A stretch of DNA of 64,000 nt from Nostocales cyanobacterium HT-58-2. Its GTDB lineage: Bacteria; Cyanobacteriota; Cyanobacteriia; Cyanobacteriales; Nostocaceae. Shown here one piece after another: positions 17,474-26,558 of this stretch (the first letter of the stretch is position 1; each line of letters begins with the position of its first letter). A program made the position numbers and the translations under genes. The stretch lies in contig CP019636.1 in the NCBI GenBank assembly GCA_002163975.1, positions 62,001 to 126,000 on the forward strand, in the 5' to 3' direction. The notes below the pieces were generated by a model. The model searched no databases. It was not told where the DNA came from and saw only the letters and a program-made list of their open reading frames with translations.

Positions 17474-17654
17474 GAGATTTTGGTAGGGTCTAGGGGTAGC
17501 ATTAGTGTTTCCCCCCTTCTATCCGAAACCGTGCATACGGTAAGGTAAGTAGCCAGCGAGTTGCAAAAAGTACTTTTCCAACTACCTCTCGACCTTTGTC
17601 ATAAACAACGCTCTTAATGGTACAAACCGTGATAAATCATCTCTCAGACCGAAT

Positions 17655-18050
17655 ATGATTACACTCAATGATGCACGAAGGATCATTGCCGCCGCCGAGA
17701 AAAAAGCGTTGGAAATTGGTCAACCCATGAACATAGCAGTGGCAGACTCTGGCGGCAATCTGGTAGCTCAAGTGCGTATGGACGGAGCCTGGATAGGCGG
17801 TATTGATATCTCCATTAACAAAGCTTACACTGCTCGGGCTTTCGATATTGCCACAAAGGATCTAGCAAGCAACTGCCAATCTGGGGGGCAATTTTTCGGG
17901 ATTCATACATCGAATGATGGTCGGATAATGATCTTTGCCGGTGGCATTCCTCTCAAGCAAAATGGCATGGTAGTTGGCGCAGTCGGCGTTAGTGGTGGAA
18001 CGGGCGAACAAGACCATTTAGTAGCAGAAGCTGGATCTACAGCTTTCTAA
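17655..18050 (+). CDS. HbpS/GlcG-family haem-binding-like protein
   Basis: The protein has 131 residues, the full size of the GlcG/HbpS family. Typical features are the start LNDARRIIAAAEKKALEIG, then MNIAVADSGGNLVA, a K-A-TA segment after SINKAYTARAF, GGIPL and VGAVGVSGGTGEQD near the C-terminus. Relatives bind haem or act as small accessory proteins of oxidoreductase operons. It is cytosolic with no signal peptide. The 216-nt gap before it holds the SDR terminator and a sequence like the conserved CCGTGCATACGG stretch near group II introns, too short to call. The biochemical role is unproven. Confidence 0.85.
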   Translation: MITLNDARRIIAAAEKKALEIGQPMNIAVADSGGNLVAQVRMDGAWIGGIDISINKAYTARAFDIATKDLASNCQSGGQFFGIHTSNDGRIMIFAGGIPLKQNGMVVGAVGVSGGTGEQDHLVAEAGSTAF

Positions 18051-18242
18051 ACCTTTTTACTTCCGTTCGCTCATTTTTTGGGAGTTAAGAAAAACAGGTA
18101 TCAATTAAGTATACCAAGCTACATATTCCCAAAAATACAGAGTACGTATAGGCTCGGTTTTATACCTACCAAACCAATAATTACAACCAAACGAGGATTT
18201 GCCCGACTTAAAAAATTTCCCCTATCGTTAACACCGATTTAG

Positions 18243-18434
18243 TTGCAGCGTGAAGAGCATATTACTGGTTTGATTCGATTGCTTTCAGTTAGTTCGCGTA
18301 TATTGACTCTATTAGAGTTTCAGGTGCGTCGTCACCTCAAGCAAGATAAACAAAAGCTTGCTGGACTTTATGTTGGTCATCCGCAACGAGAGACTTCATA
18401 CCTGAGTGCCGAACTTCTTCTTCCATACTTTTAA
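18243..18434 (+). pseudogene. Transposase C-terminal remnant (IS4/IS1634-like)
   Basis: The frame encodes QREEHITGLIRLLSVSSRIL, TLLEFQVRRHLKQDKQKLAG and LYVGHPQRETSYLSAELLL. This matches the C-terminal region of cyanobacterial IS4/IS1634-type transposases (ITGLIRLL, LTLLEFVVRR, LAGLYxGNPKR). Homology seems to run upstream through an in-frame TAG at 18240. There is no start codon or catalytic domain, so this is a dead fragment. Confidence 0.7.
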
Positions 18435-18485
18435 AATAATCGCAAAGTTTTAGGATCATCTCTCAAATCTCTATTGGAGTGGACC

Positions 18486-18932
18486 ATGATTGAAGGAATA
18501 TTTCATTGTAACGTAAATTGCACTAACCTTGAGCGCTCTTTGGCGTTTTACGAAATGCTCGGCTTCAAAGTCGTACTTGACTTCAAAGAGGGAATGAACA
18601 GCGAAGCCATGGCGAAGGCTTTCAATATGTCATATGCACAAATTCGAGGAGTCCATTTGGCTTTAGGGGATGATTTAAATGCAACTCGAATTGACCTGGT
18701 CGAGTTTCAGAATCCCAAGACAAAGGGAAAATCTTATCCCTATCTTTATCATACCGGAATCGCTAGAATTTGCCTTCGCACTAAAAATATCCATCAGGTT
18801 TACGAGAGTCTTAAGGCAAAGAATGTCAATTTCTTGTCTATACCTCAAATATTGCCTGGCACAAACGTTACTATTGTTTGCTTCACAGATCCGGATGGAA
18901 CAGTTCTGGAATTACTCGAAGGAGTTTTTTAA
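18486..18932 (+). CDS. VOC/glyoxalase-like dioxygenase-fold protein
   Basis: The protein has 148 residues from ATG 18486, chosen because GGAG lies six nt upstream; an open TTG at 18474 has no such site. It has the paired beta-alpha-beta-beta-beta layout of vicinal oxygen chelate proteins: FHCNVNCTNLERSLAFYEML at the start, HTGIARICLRTKN in the second module and DPDGTVLELLE at the end. The His near the start, the His of HTGIA and the last Glu are likely metal ligands. Members include glyoxalases, ring-cleaving dioxygenases and resistance proteins; the role here is unknown. Confidence 0.82.
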   Translation: MIEGIFHCNVNCTNLERSLAFYEMLGFKVVLDFKEGMNSEAMAKAFNMSYAQIRGVHLALGDDLNATRIDLVEFQNPKTKGKSYPYLYHTGIARICLRTKNIHQVYESLKAKNVNFLSIPQILPGTNVTIVCFTDPDGTVLELLEGVF

Positions 18933-19029
18933 CTGCTTCTTCTCTACTTATAGAGATTTCCAAAGAATAAATTATCCAAAAAAATCCAGAAACAATATTT
19001 ATTCTAGAATGACAGTCATTATGTAGGAG

Positions 19030-19062
19030 GAAGAAAGGGTTGCCGACGGCAACCCTTTCTTC
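19030..19062. terminator. Perfect 15-bp stem, bidirectional terminator
   Basis: GAAGAAAGGGTTGCC pairs exactly with GGCAACCCTTTCTTC around a three-base loop. It lies between convergent genes (VOC on + and SnoaL on -). The rest of 18933-19314 shows no gene. A TTCCAAAGAATAAATTA stretch at about 18957 also occurs at the end of the acyltransferase gene (about 3010). Confidence 0.75.
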
Positions 19063-19314
19063 AGGCGAATCTTTAATTTCTAAACACTTTCAACTTGCAA
19101 CAATAGCCAATAGTCATTTTCATTAGTGCAAGAGAAATTAACTCTTGAGGAGTCTATCCCACTAATATCAGAAATGTGAGAACTTGCTTTTTAAATATAG
19201 AAGAGGTTGCAGATACTCAAAAACCTCAAGCAAAAAGCCCAGGCTTTTGTTTTAAAACTCATCCCTATTTTTGACCCCACGCAATCCTAAGTTTTTCACA
19301 TATTTCCCCAACCT

Positions 19315-19680
19315 TTAGGCAAACACCGGGGAGATGTCCATGTAGATCCGGTAGTCCCGGATTAGGTCGCCCTCTAGTCGCAAGGTGCTGGTGCAAGGAA
19401 GCGTCACAACTGTTCCGTCTTTTCGGGTGTAGCTGACCTCAGCCTCGACGCTTACTACATTTCCCTGCTCCCATTGTCCCGTCCATTGTCCTGTGATGTC
19501 GTGTCGCAGACTCTTGATTGATAAAAAGAACTTTTTTACTGCGTCCTGGACTCCCTTTCGTCCAACCACAGGTTTAGCGTTGCCGAACCGGAACTGTGCA
19601 TCCTTAGCAAAGAAGGTGACGAATTCGTCTGCCTTCATCTCGTCAATTGTAGCAAACAAGCGCTTCACCCACTCAGACAT
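19315..19680 (-). CDS. SnoaL-fold (NTF2-like) protein
   Basis: The protein has 121 residues, and AAGGAGGA lies a few nt before the ATG. It has the cone-shaped NTF2-like pattern: an N-terminal helix (VKRLFATIDEMKADEFVTFF), FAKDAQFRFGN, a GR-G helix, then strands VVSVEAEVSYTRKDGT and STLRLEGDLIRDYRIYMDIS. Relatives are polyketide cyclases, ketosteroid isomerases and plain small-molecule binding proteins. It is a cousin of the proteins at 21241 and 41836, which share RKDG and DxFRLEGD. A copy of the shared promoter element lies 393 nt upstream. The ligand is unknown. Confidence 0.82.
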   Translation of the reverse strand: MSEWVKRLFATIDEMKADEFVTFFAKDAQFRFGNAKPVVGRKGVQDAVKKFFLSIKSLRHDITGQWTGQWEQGNVVSVEAEVSYTRKDGTVVTLPCTSTLRLEGDLIRDYRIYMDISPVFA

Positions 19681-20009
19681 AAATCCTCCTTACTTCGTCT
19701 AAAACTGTACGGTGACAAACTAATTAGAAAAAAGCTATTGCCTAGCTTTTTTCACTGGAACAACAAGCATCTTCGATGTTCTGACAACGATGATGCCACA
19801 CGTATACATCCTTATGCCCTCAGACGAGCACCAGATTGACATCCATAAATATTCTTATTCGAGTCTCTAGAGCTTAAGCTAGTTTGATGACAAGTTTCTC
19901 AATGCTTTGTGCTTAATGAACTTAATCTCTTGCTTTTTAGGGGGGGATTTGATTGCTTTAATTACTCTTATGCACTATTACAAAAAATGTAATTCAAGTT
20001 TTTCCTTTG

Positions 20010-20073
20010 TCCAGTTTTTCAATTTAACAAGGTTTTAGCCATCGAATATGAGGTACTTAAAGATGAACTTAAG
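20010..20073 (-). promoter_or_regulatory. 12-nt-periodic promoter element, copy B
   Basis: On the minus strand from 20073 the blocks are CTTAAGTTCATC, TTTAAGTACCTC and ATATTCGATGGC, then TAAAACCTTGTTAAATTG. It points to the SnoaL gene at 19680. Similarity to copy E continues for about 110 nt further towards the gene (to about 19895), so this pair also shares leader sequence. Confidence 0.65.
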
Positions 20074-20482
20074 TGTGTCAAATGAAAATTATGCAAAGCC
20101 AGTAATAAAACGCTTTTCAGCTATAAAGAAATTAAATAAGAAAATTTCTAAATTGCTTAAAGTTAAGAAAAATAAGGCTATTTCCTAATGAATAGCGGGT
20201 GCAAAATTGATTTTTCAGGAATTTTTCTATAATCAGTCGTGACTTGCCAAAAACGAATCTCACAAGGCTTCATTTTGTTTACTAAACCTCTCAAGGCTAA
20301 TACTATCACTTCGTGGAGCCAACAAGATTTGACGATAACATTCTCAAGCACTTTTTTACCCTGAAAGATCCCAGAATAGACGGCACTAAACAGCATCTGT
20401 TAGGAGACATTCGTGACAGATTAAAACGGCGTATCAGCTGCTCACGAATGGTCTACCCAATTAGTAGCTTCAGGAAAAATTT

Positions 20483-20546
20483 CTTAACTTCTATCTCAAT
20501 TTGCTAATCTTCCCTAGTCATAACTTTAACAAAGGTAGAAACTCTA
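20483..20546 (+). promoter_or_regulatory. 12-nt-periodic promoter element, copy H
   Basis: The blocks are CTTAACTTCTAT, CTCAATTTGCTA and ATCTTCCCTAGT. It points to the isochorismatase-family pseudogene, about 130 nt downstream, and faces away from copy B. Confidence 0.55.
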
Positions 20547-20609
20547 TACAACTACATCAATGCAGCACGGACCAACAACAGATTTATATGTGCAATTCCA
20601 TACCTAACT

Positions 20610-21180
20610 TTGAAAACCTTTAGACAAGCAGTAATCTCAAATACATTATTTCTGAAAAACTCTTACCCATTCAAAGAGAACATTGCTCTGGCTAAAGTTG
20701 CTAGTATTCTCAAGTTGCTCGTCATCCTAGCAAGCGCTGACATACCCGATCACGGTGGCACATTTATGCCAAAGTTGAAAAAAAACCTTACCTAACCACA
20801 TCTACGTCAAACATTCAACAAGCAACTCTTGGGAAATACCAGAATTTGTCGCTGCGCTAGAGAAAACAGGTCGTAAACAACTGATTATGGTTGGACTTGC
20901 CACTGATGTAAGACTTTGCTTAGCAGCAATTTCCGCAGTTTCAGGGGGTTATGTAGCTTACGCCATTGTTGACGTTTTCAGAATACTCAATCCTCGAATT
21001 GAGCAAGCAGCTTGGCTACAGATGATGCAAGCAAGTGTCAGCCATCTTGACCTCGTGGACTTCACTGCTCAAGTGCATCGAGACTACACTAAGGAGCTTG
21101 GTCAGCAGTTAAGAGCAATGGTTGCGCAGAGATTGGGTCTACAGCAAAGACTTTTCAAAGTGAGTGAATTAAGTTTGTAG
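20610..21180 (+). pseudogene. Frameshifted isochorismatase-family hydrolase
   Basis: Two frames together give one protein. Frame 3 (20610-20795) reads IALAKVASILKLLVILASAD and GGTFMPKLKK. Frame 1, from about 20795, continues HIYVKHSTSNSWEIPEFVAA, LEKTGRKQLIMVGLATDVRL, then EQAAWLQMMQASV. This is the order seen in YcaC-like cysteine hydrolases. The usual catalytic Cys in TDVCL is Arg here (TDVRL), and the two halves are in different frames near 20780-20800. Together with a poor N-terminus this marks a dead gene. A promoter element still lies upstream. Confidence 0.75.
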
Positions 21181-21240
21181 TAACTCCAGGAAAAAGCACA
21201 TATTAGAGGTTTCACTATTTCTACAAAGCAGGAAAAAGCC

Positions 21241-21798
21241 ATGCTAGAAAGACTTTCAGGAAAAGGGTCAGAGTTAGTTGCTCGTTTATTTGCTAGAGGC
21301 GAGGCTTTTGATTCGGAGGGATTTATTGAATTTTTTACCGACACACCAGTGTATCAGTTCGGTAACTTGGCGCCATGTTTGACTAAAGCTGCTATTAAGC
21401 AATCTATAGACGCCTTCTTCAGTCAAATCTCTGCTGTGTATCACCAGATTAAGATGATCTGGGAAGTTGGAAACGTAGTTGTCGTTGAAATGGATGTCAT
21501 TTACTGGCGTAAGGATGGCTCTGTGGTAACACTACCTTGCTGCGATATCTTTCGCTTAGAAGGCGACAAATTGTCAGAGTTGCGGATTTTTATGGATGCG
21601 AATCCTGTATTTGATTCAACAATCGCTGTTCCTAGCACATCTTCTGTACTGACTTTAGGCGAAGGCAAGAATTTTATTCCACCGGACACAATGAAGAATT
21701 TCTTCAACGAACATTCAGAAGGTAAACAAAGAGTAGCAAAGGGATTTGCTCCTAAATGGTCGATGATTCCATCTAAATTGTCACTAGTTGAGGCGTAA
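21241..21798 (+). CDS. SnoaL-fold protein with C-terminal extension
   Basis: The protein has 185 residues, and CAGGAAAAA precedes the ATG. Residues 1-125 form an NTF2-like domain: LFARGEAFDSEGFIEFFTDT, PVYQFGN, VVVVEMDVIYWRKDGS and CDIFRLEGDKLSELRIFMD. About 60 residues follow with no recognised motif (NFIPPDTMKNFFNEHSEGK). It is close to the SnoaL part of the chimera at 41836, so the ancestor was duplicated. The function is unknown; a cyclase/isomerase-like or ligand-binding role is possible. It lies 60 nt after the dead hydrolase. Confidence 0.8.
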   Translation: MLERLSGKGSELVARLFARGEAFDSEGFIEFFTDTPVYQFGNLAPCLTKAAIKQSIDAFFSQISAVYHQIKMIWEVGNVVVVEMDVIYWRKDGSVVTLPCCDIFRLEGDKLSELRIFMDANPVFDSTIAVPSTSSVLTLGEGKNFIPPDTMKNFFNEHSEGKQRVAKGFAPKWSMIPSKLSLVEA

Positions 21799-21924
21799 TT
21801 TAGCAAAAATAGTTTTTTGCTGACAGTGGTTGTAGTCTTGAGCCTGACTCGCCTGAAAGTCAAAGCAGCTTTGCTTGTCGCTCTTGTCTGGGAATAGAAA
21901 TGTTCGGCGCTGACATGATATCAC

Positions 21925-22135
21925 CCCTCTTGTGTCACTTTCAGCAGAAAATAATCCATAAACTTTGTTGTTTTTACGTACTTTGCCAACAAAGGCATTT
22001 AAATGACAAATAACAGAATGCGATTGCACAGAGCGCACTGCTCTTTGGGCGATCGCCTAATTTATGATTTTGTATGATTTTGCTTGAAGTTTAGAATTAG
22101 AGGTGATTTTTTCCTCCCAAAGTGACAGAAGAGGG
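21925..22135 (-). mobile_element. MITE copy 2 with CCCTCTT terminal inverted repeats
   Basis: This is a 211-bp element with ends CCCTCTTGTGTCACTTT and AAAGTGACAGAAGAGGG. Its interior is the inverse of the element at 6970-7211, including the HIP1 site next to TAATTTATGATT, but without the 44-bp duplication. It fills most of the 21799-22212 gap. Confidence 0.75.
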
Positions 22136-22212
22136 ACCACTTGCTAGACTTTAAGGTCAAAGTGAAGCAGTGTTAAATATTGATCCATCGCAAATGTTAC
22201 AGAGCAAAAATC

Positions 22213-23277
22213 ATGTACACACACGGAAGAAAACAGGGTTGCCGCATAAGTTTGGATTATACCTACAAGGGAATGCATATTGCTTACCTTGAGAACGAGT
22301 TAATAAGGGTTGGTCTGTTATTGGCAAAAGGCGCAGACATCTTCGACTTTACCTACAAGCCCTGTGACATTGACTTTATGTGGCAATCACCCTTGACTAT
22401 GCAACGCCCGTTTGTCGCCACTACTGCGCTGCCGGAAGGAGCCTTCCACGATTATTACTATGGTGGTTGGCAAGAGATACTACCATCAGCTGGTTGGTCT
22501 CAAGAACCCTATATGGGAACTTATCAAGGCTTGCATGGAGAAGTTTCACTGCTACCCGTGGAGGCGGCAATAGTCGAAGATACTCAGGATTGTGTCTCTG
22601 TACTGACGCAGGTACGTCTTTATCGCTCACCACTTAGGCTTGAGCGCACAATGTCTCTTAAGCGAGATGTCGCTGCTCTATTTATCCATGAGCGCCTTTT
22701 CAATGAATCAGTTAATGAATTCGCCATTATGTGGGGTCATCATCCTGCTATTGGAAAGCCATTCTTGGATGACACTTGCCTAGTTCAGACGCCAGCCACC
22801 AAAGTTGAGGTAATGACCTACCATCAAAATGGTCTATGGGAACCTGGAGGAGATTATGATTTTCCCAAAGTGAAAAATCGACGTACTGCCCAAATGCAAG
22901 ATATTACTCGTATCCTCCCTAAGGAAACACGGTCGGTAGATGTTGTTGTTTTCAAAGAATTGACGGAAGGTTGGTATGCACTGACTAATCAAAGTCTGGG
23001 TATAGGCTTCGGTATGGCTTGGGACAAAGAGTTATTTAAGTATCTTTGGATGTGGCAAGTTTACGGTGGTCACACTGATTATCCCTGGTATGGACGTACA
23101 TACAATTGTGCTCTTGAACCATTTACTAGTTACCCACCTGCTGGAATAAACAATGCGGTGAAAAACGGTACAGCACGAATCATGAAACCAGGGGAAGTCA
23201 TCGAGACAGATCTGGTGGCTGTCGCTTATCAAGGGCAAAGTGTAAACCGCATTACGCTTAATGGTGCTGTGGAGTAA
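22213..23277 (+). CDS. DUF4432 / aldose-1-epimerase-like protein
   Basis: The protein has 354 residues from ATG 22213; an upstream TTG at 22180 is open but less likely. Neither start has a good ribosome site. The sequence fits the DUF4432 group of galactose-mutarotase-fold proteins: LENELIRVGLLLAKGADIFD, the YYYGGWQEILP segment, a GLHGEV turn with His and WGHHPAIG in the middle. Such proteins bind a carbohydrate in a beta-sandwich. The actual sugar and reaction are not known. It is followed after 56 nt by a truncated SDR start, suggesting that an SDR was once its downstream partner. Confidence 0.75.
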   Translation: MYTHGRKQGCRISLDYTYKGMHIAYLENELIRVGLLLAKGADIFDFTYKPCDIDFMWQSPLTMQRPFVATTALPEGAFHDYYYGGWQEILPSAGWSQEPYMGTYQGLHGEVSLLPVEAAIVEDTQDCVSVLTQVRLYRSPLRLERTMSLKRDVAALFIHERLFNESVNEFAIMWGHHPAIGKPFLDDTCLVQTPATKVEVMTYHQNGLWEPGGDYDFPKVKNRRTAQMQDITRILPKETRSVDVVVFKELTEGWYALTNQSLGIGFGMAWDKELFKYLWMWQVYGGHTDYPWYGRTYNCALEPFTSYPPAGINNAVKNGTARIMKPGEVIETDLVAVAYQGQSVNRITLNGAVE

Positions 23278-23333
23278 CAGCAAATTAATTGCACAACTCT
23301 GGTTGAGAGGATGGTAATTTAAGGGATTTTAAT

Positions 23334-23384
23334 ATGAAGCTTAAAAATAAGGTTGTTATTGTTACTGGTGGATCTGAGGTCTGA
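23334..23384 (+). pseudogene. 5' stub of an SDR gene
   Basis: ATG 23334, with AAGGG upstream, opens MKLKNKVVIVTGGSEV and then stops. This is the first beta strand and glycine loop of an SDR nearly identical to the gene at 16665. After GGTGGATCT the match ends abruptly. The missing back half may correspond to the SDR fragment at 42271-42649. Confidence 0.7.
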
Positions 23385-23483
23385 CGCATTGACAAGTTAG
23401 ACAACAGGTGGAGTAGCGGTAACAAGGAAAGTGGTAGGCGATCGCTAATTACTAGAAAAGCCTTTTTAAGTTCATGCTTCACT

Positions 23484-23562
23484 AATGTGGGATGAATGAG
23501 CGGTTGAAATCATGAAAATTCGTTCAAAATTAGGCAAAATCATCCCATGATTCAGCAACGCC
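23484..23562 (+). repeat. Palindromic GGGATGA repeat, copy 2
   Basis: It matches 14347-14426, with AATGTGGGATGA at one end and AAAATCATCCCATGATTCAG near the other. It ends just before the XapX gene and contains the ATG at 23547 of an upstream-extended frame. Confidence 0.65.
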
Positions 23563-23603
23563 TGTTTGCCCTCTGTCATGCTTACGGAATTTCGGAGATT
23601 TAT

Positions 23604-23771
23604 ATGAAAGAAATTGTTCTGTCCCTACTTGCAGGCTGGGTTATTGGCATCTTCTTCTCGTGGCTCAAATTACCTTTGCCAGTACCTCCATTACCTGGTT
23701 TGGTTGGGCTTGCTGGGATGTTGTTAGGCGGTTTGTTTTTACAAGAATTACGCCAGCTTTTCACTCACTAA
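23604..23771 (+). CDS. XapX-domain small membrane protein
   Basis: The protein has 55 residues from ATG 23604, with GGAG seven nt upstream; the longer frame from 23547 runs through a repeat and is not preferred. It has two membrane-spanning stretches, LSLLAGWVIGIFFSWL and GLVGLAGMLLGGLF, separated by LPLPVPPLP, the hallmark of the XapX/DUF1427 family. The family is often found beside oxidoreductases or hydrolases; its function is unknown. The MDR gene follows after 31 nt and is likely co-transcribed. Confidence 0.82.
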   Translation: MKEIVLSLLAGWVIGIFFSWLKLPLPVPPLPGLVGLAGMLLGGLFLQELRQLFTH

Positions 23772-23802
23772 AGCGTTTTTTGAACTTAAAAGGACTTAGT
23801 AG

Positions 23803-24783
23803 ATGCTTGCATTGCGCTTTGACCGCTTTGGTCCTCCTTCTGTCCTACAACTACAAGAATTACCCCACCCTGTCTTGAAACCCGATGAAGTGTTGGTGAA
23901 AATTCATGCAGCTTCAATTAATCCCAGCGATGTCAAGAATGTCTCTGGTAATATGGAGCATACCACATTGCCTCGCACTCCCGGTCGTGACTTTGCGGGT
24001 GTTGTGGTCGAAGGTTCAGAAAGCATTGTCGGTACTGAAGTTTGGGGTACGGGTGGGGATATTGGTTTTATCCGTGATGGTAGTCACGCTGAATACATTG
24101 TATTACCTAAATCTGCTGTTTGTCCCAAACCTCGTGCCCTTTCTATGGAGGAAGCTGGTTCAGTTGGAGTCACTTACGTCACTGCTTGGTTGTGTCTCAT
24201 AGATGCTGCCCAACTTTCTGCTGGGGAAACCGTGTTGGTGATTGGGGCAACAGGTGGAGTTGGTAGCGCAGCAGTGCAGATTGCTAAATGGAAAGGAGGA
24301 CGAACGCTGGGAACTATTCGCCGGGAGTCTGATCGCGAACTAGCACAAACAGCCGGCGTGGATGTGGTGATTAATCTTGCAGAACAAAACCTGAAAGAGG
24401 CAGTTCTCGCTGCTACAGAGGGCAAAGGAGCAAACATCATTTTGGATACGGTTGGCGGTCAGATGGTGGAGACTTGCTTGCAAGTACTAAGCCAGAAAGG
24501 TCGCTTGCTAGAAATCAGTGCACCTCCAGGAAACAGTCGTGTCAGCTTTGACCTACGCGATTTTTACCATAACCAGGCGCGCCTGTTTGGAGTAGACAGC
24601 CGTACATTGGATGCTACCGCTTGTGCTTCTATTTTAGAAGCGCTGACACCAGGCTTTGAATCAAATGCCCTACGCTTGTTAACTTCGTCGGTTGAAACCT
24701 ACTTGCTTCAGGATGGGATTAAAGCATACGAACGGTTTCAGGCTCACACTGTTAAAGGAAGAGTAGTGCTCGTATTTAATTAA
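23803..24783 (+). CDS. Zinc-free MDR (quinone oxidoreductase-like)
   Basis: The protein has 326 residues, and AAAGGA precedes the ATG. LALRFDRFGPPSVLQLQELP at the start, PGRDFAGVVVEG and VIGATGGVGSAAVQIAKWKG give the medium-chain reductase fold with its cofactor loop. No structural zinc Cys cluster is visible. It probably reduces quinones or alpha,beta-unsaturated carbonyls with NADPH. It is only distantly similar to the MDR at 12051. It is probably in one transcript with the XapX gene, and a terminator-like hairpin lies 145 nt downstream. Confidence 0.85.
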   Translation: MLALRFDRFGPPSVLQLQELPHPVLKPDEVLVKIHAASINPSDVKNVSGNMEHTTLPRTPGRDFAGVVVEGSESIVGTEVWGTGGDIGFIRDGSHAEYIVLPKSAVCPKPRALSMEEAGSVGVTYVTAWLCLIDAAQLSAGETVLVIGATGGVGSAAVQIAKWKGGRTLGTIRRESDRELAQTAGVDVVINLAEQNLKEAVLAATEGKGANIILDTVGGQMVETCLQVLSQKGRLLEISAPPGNSRVSFDLRDFYHNQARLFGVDSRTLDATACASILEALTPGFESNALRLLTSSVETYLLQDGIKAYERFQAHTVKGRVVLVFN

Positions 24784-25942
24784 CAAATATGCTCTTTAGA
24801 TGCACGACTTAGCCTAAGTATCTTTGTTATTTTTGAGTGCTAAACTCAATTGCTAACCCTTGCCGGTAAAGGCTGTCGTTATCAAATGGGCACACCAGCC
24901 CGCATAAAATAAAATCATAGTTTGTAATTTGTAGTTGCGCTGTATTCGGTAAAGCGCAACTGCAAACTTTTTGTACCATTTATAACCTATTCATAATTTT
25001 TTCTTATTGTTTATATATTTGATGTAATCACCGTCTACTCACTAACCATTCCTATATAGAGAAGATGTCTCACTTACAGCAGCAGCTTAAGTGGGAGTAT
25101 GTTTAGGTACCTAAAAACCTAGGGACTTTTGTTATATTGTGTTATAAAAATATAAGAGATTTCAATCAACAATACTAATGTTATTGCTGAAAAGGTGATT
25201 CTAAGGAGAAAAAACTTGGTAAAACGGCATTGAAAATTGAGTTTTAGAGCAGTACTTGCTTTCTAGAAAGTGCATTCAGTCATTGGAGTGGTAGCAAGAG
25301 GATGGAGTGTTGAGGCTTCCTCTTCAAAATCTACTGACTGAAACTCACCAATTCCGTACTACTGAATTGGTGTTCTAGATTATGGAGGTAAAAAGTTAAC
25401 TGGCTATTTCGGTATAAATCTTAGCTGGATATATAGTAACGCTTATCTTGCACAAAATACACCTAATCTAGCAAAAAATGAGATGATAAGGGGATATTTT
25501 TACTCTAATATTACCCTATTAATAGTAAATGAATGAACCTATTTTTTAAGGAAAGTATCTATACTACCAGTCTACCTACCTCAATTTAGAGTTCCACTTT
25601 TTACAACTGTTACTTCCCCTAAATGCACTCGCTAAATTATGCAATAAATATGAACAGAGTTTGCCTTGTCAGTGATTTCTTTAAAAAATATTGGACCTAT
25701 GCACTTTACTTTAAGACAGTTATGTACATCAATGACACTGCATTCAGTACAAGGTTAAACTGACCAGAGTACCGACAATTTACTCCATGCTATCCTAAAA
25801 CAGCATGAGTTGATGCGTGCTTACAGCTATTTAAGAATATGGCAAGGTTCGCTCATTCATGTTTAACTTCTGTTATGTCAATTAAGTAAACCTTTACGCA
25901 GAAAATTGAATTCCCTATACTCACACTATTGTGAGGTGAATT
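24784..25942. other. 1.16-kb AT-rich intergenic region
   Basis: No gene is seen. It holds a terminator-like hairpin (24928-24972), a TTTAGGTACCTAAA palindrome near 25105 and a perfect 9-bp inverted repeat CACCAATTC/GAATTGGTG at 25346-25372. A weak TTTAACTTCTG match to the promoter element lies near 25862, not convincing. Confidence 0.5.
24928..24972 (+). terminator. Intrinsic terminator-like hairpin
   Basis: TTTGTAGTTGCGCT pairs with AGCGCAACTGCAAA (one mismatch) and is followed by CTTTTT. It is downstream of the MDR gene. Confidence 0.65.
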
Positions 25943-26374
25943 ATGAAAAAAAAATTAATGATAACTTGTTATCAGCTAATACTTGGTAGGATTACGAATA
26001 TTAGAACAATCAGTAATCTAATATCTGTAAATCCAATTCAAAAAGACTTCAAATATATACTGGTCAAAGAAAAGCAGACTAATTCACTTTCCGAATATTG
26101 TAACAAATGGCTAGCGGAACTGCAATATAGGTTGAGGGAAAAACAGAAATCTTTGAAAGGTATTAATAGATTATCCAGTAAGCGCTACAGGAAATTTGAC
26201 CAATACCTACAGGGTGCTAGTGCTGTCATAACCCAAAACTCGGTGAATCATAGCAGTTTCAATTTTGCAATTAGGAAAAATCCGCACTGGGAAGAGGAAT
26301 CAAACAATGGAAAGACAGGCAATTTAACTATAATTTTGTCTGGATTCCTCATACCAAACTCATCAACCGACTAA
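25943..26374 (+). CDS. Unrecognised 143-aa protein
   Basis: The ATG is preceded by GAGGTGA at a good distance, which supports translation. The protein is basic and Asn/Lys/Ser-rich. There is no signal peptide, membrane segment or known motif; the middle (LAELQYRLREKQKSLKGINR) looks helical. It ends 185 nt before the STAND gene on the same strand. It could be a partner of the STAND protein or an unrelated orphan. Reality as a gene is moderately likely. Confidence 0.45.
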   Translation: MKKKLMITCYQLILGRITNIRTISNLISVNPIQKDFKYILVKEKQTNSLSEYCNKWLAELQYRLREKQKSLKGINRLSSKRYRKFDQYLQGASAVITQNSVNHSSFNFAIRKNPHWEEESNNGKTGNLTIILSGFLIPNSSTD

Positions 26375-26558
26375 GTACAAAATTAGGCTTGCAGACGTAA
26401 AACTTATTTTCTGAAGTATTTTCCAGAGCAGTTGCCATCAAGGGATAAAGCATTTCATTGTTGTTAACCCAAAAAATGATTGCAAACGAAATCATAGTGG
26501 AATCAATATCTATTTTCTAGAAAGAGTCTTGGTTGTTAAATACTACATCTCCTGAGTT

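Noticed and set aside
17495..17545. CCGAAACCGTGCATACGG stretch resembling sequence around group II introns
   Set aside because: Too short, and no RNA domain or reverse transcriptase frame could be followed on either side.
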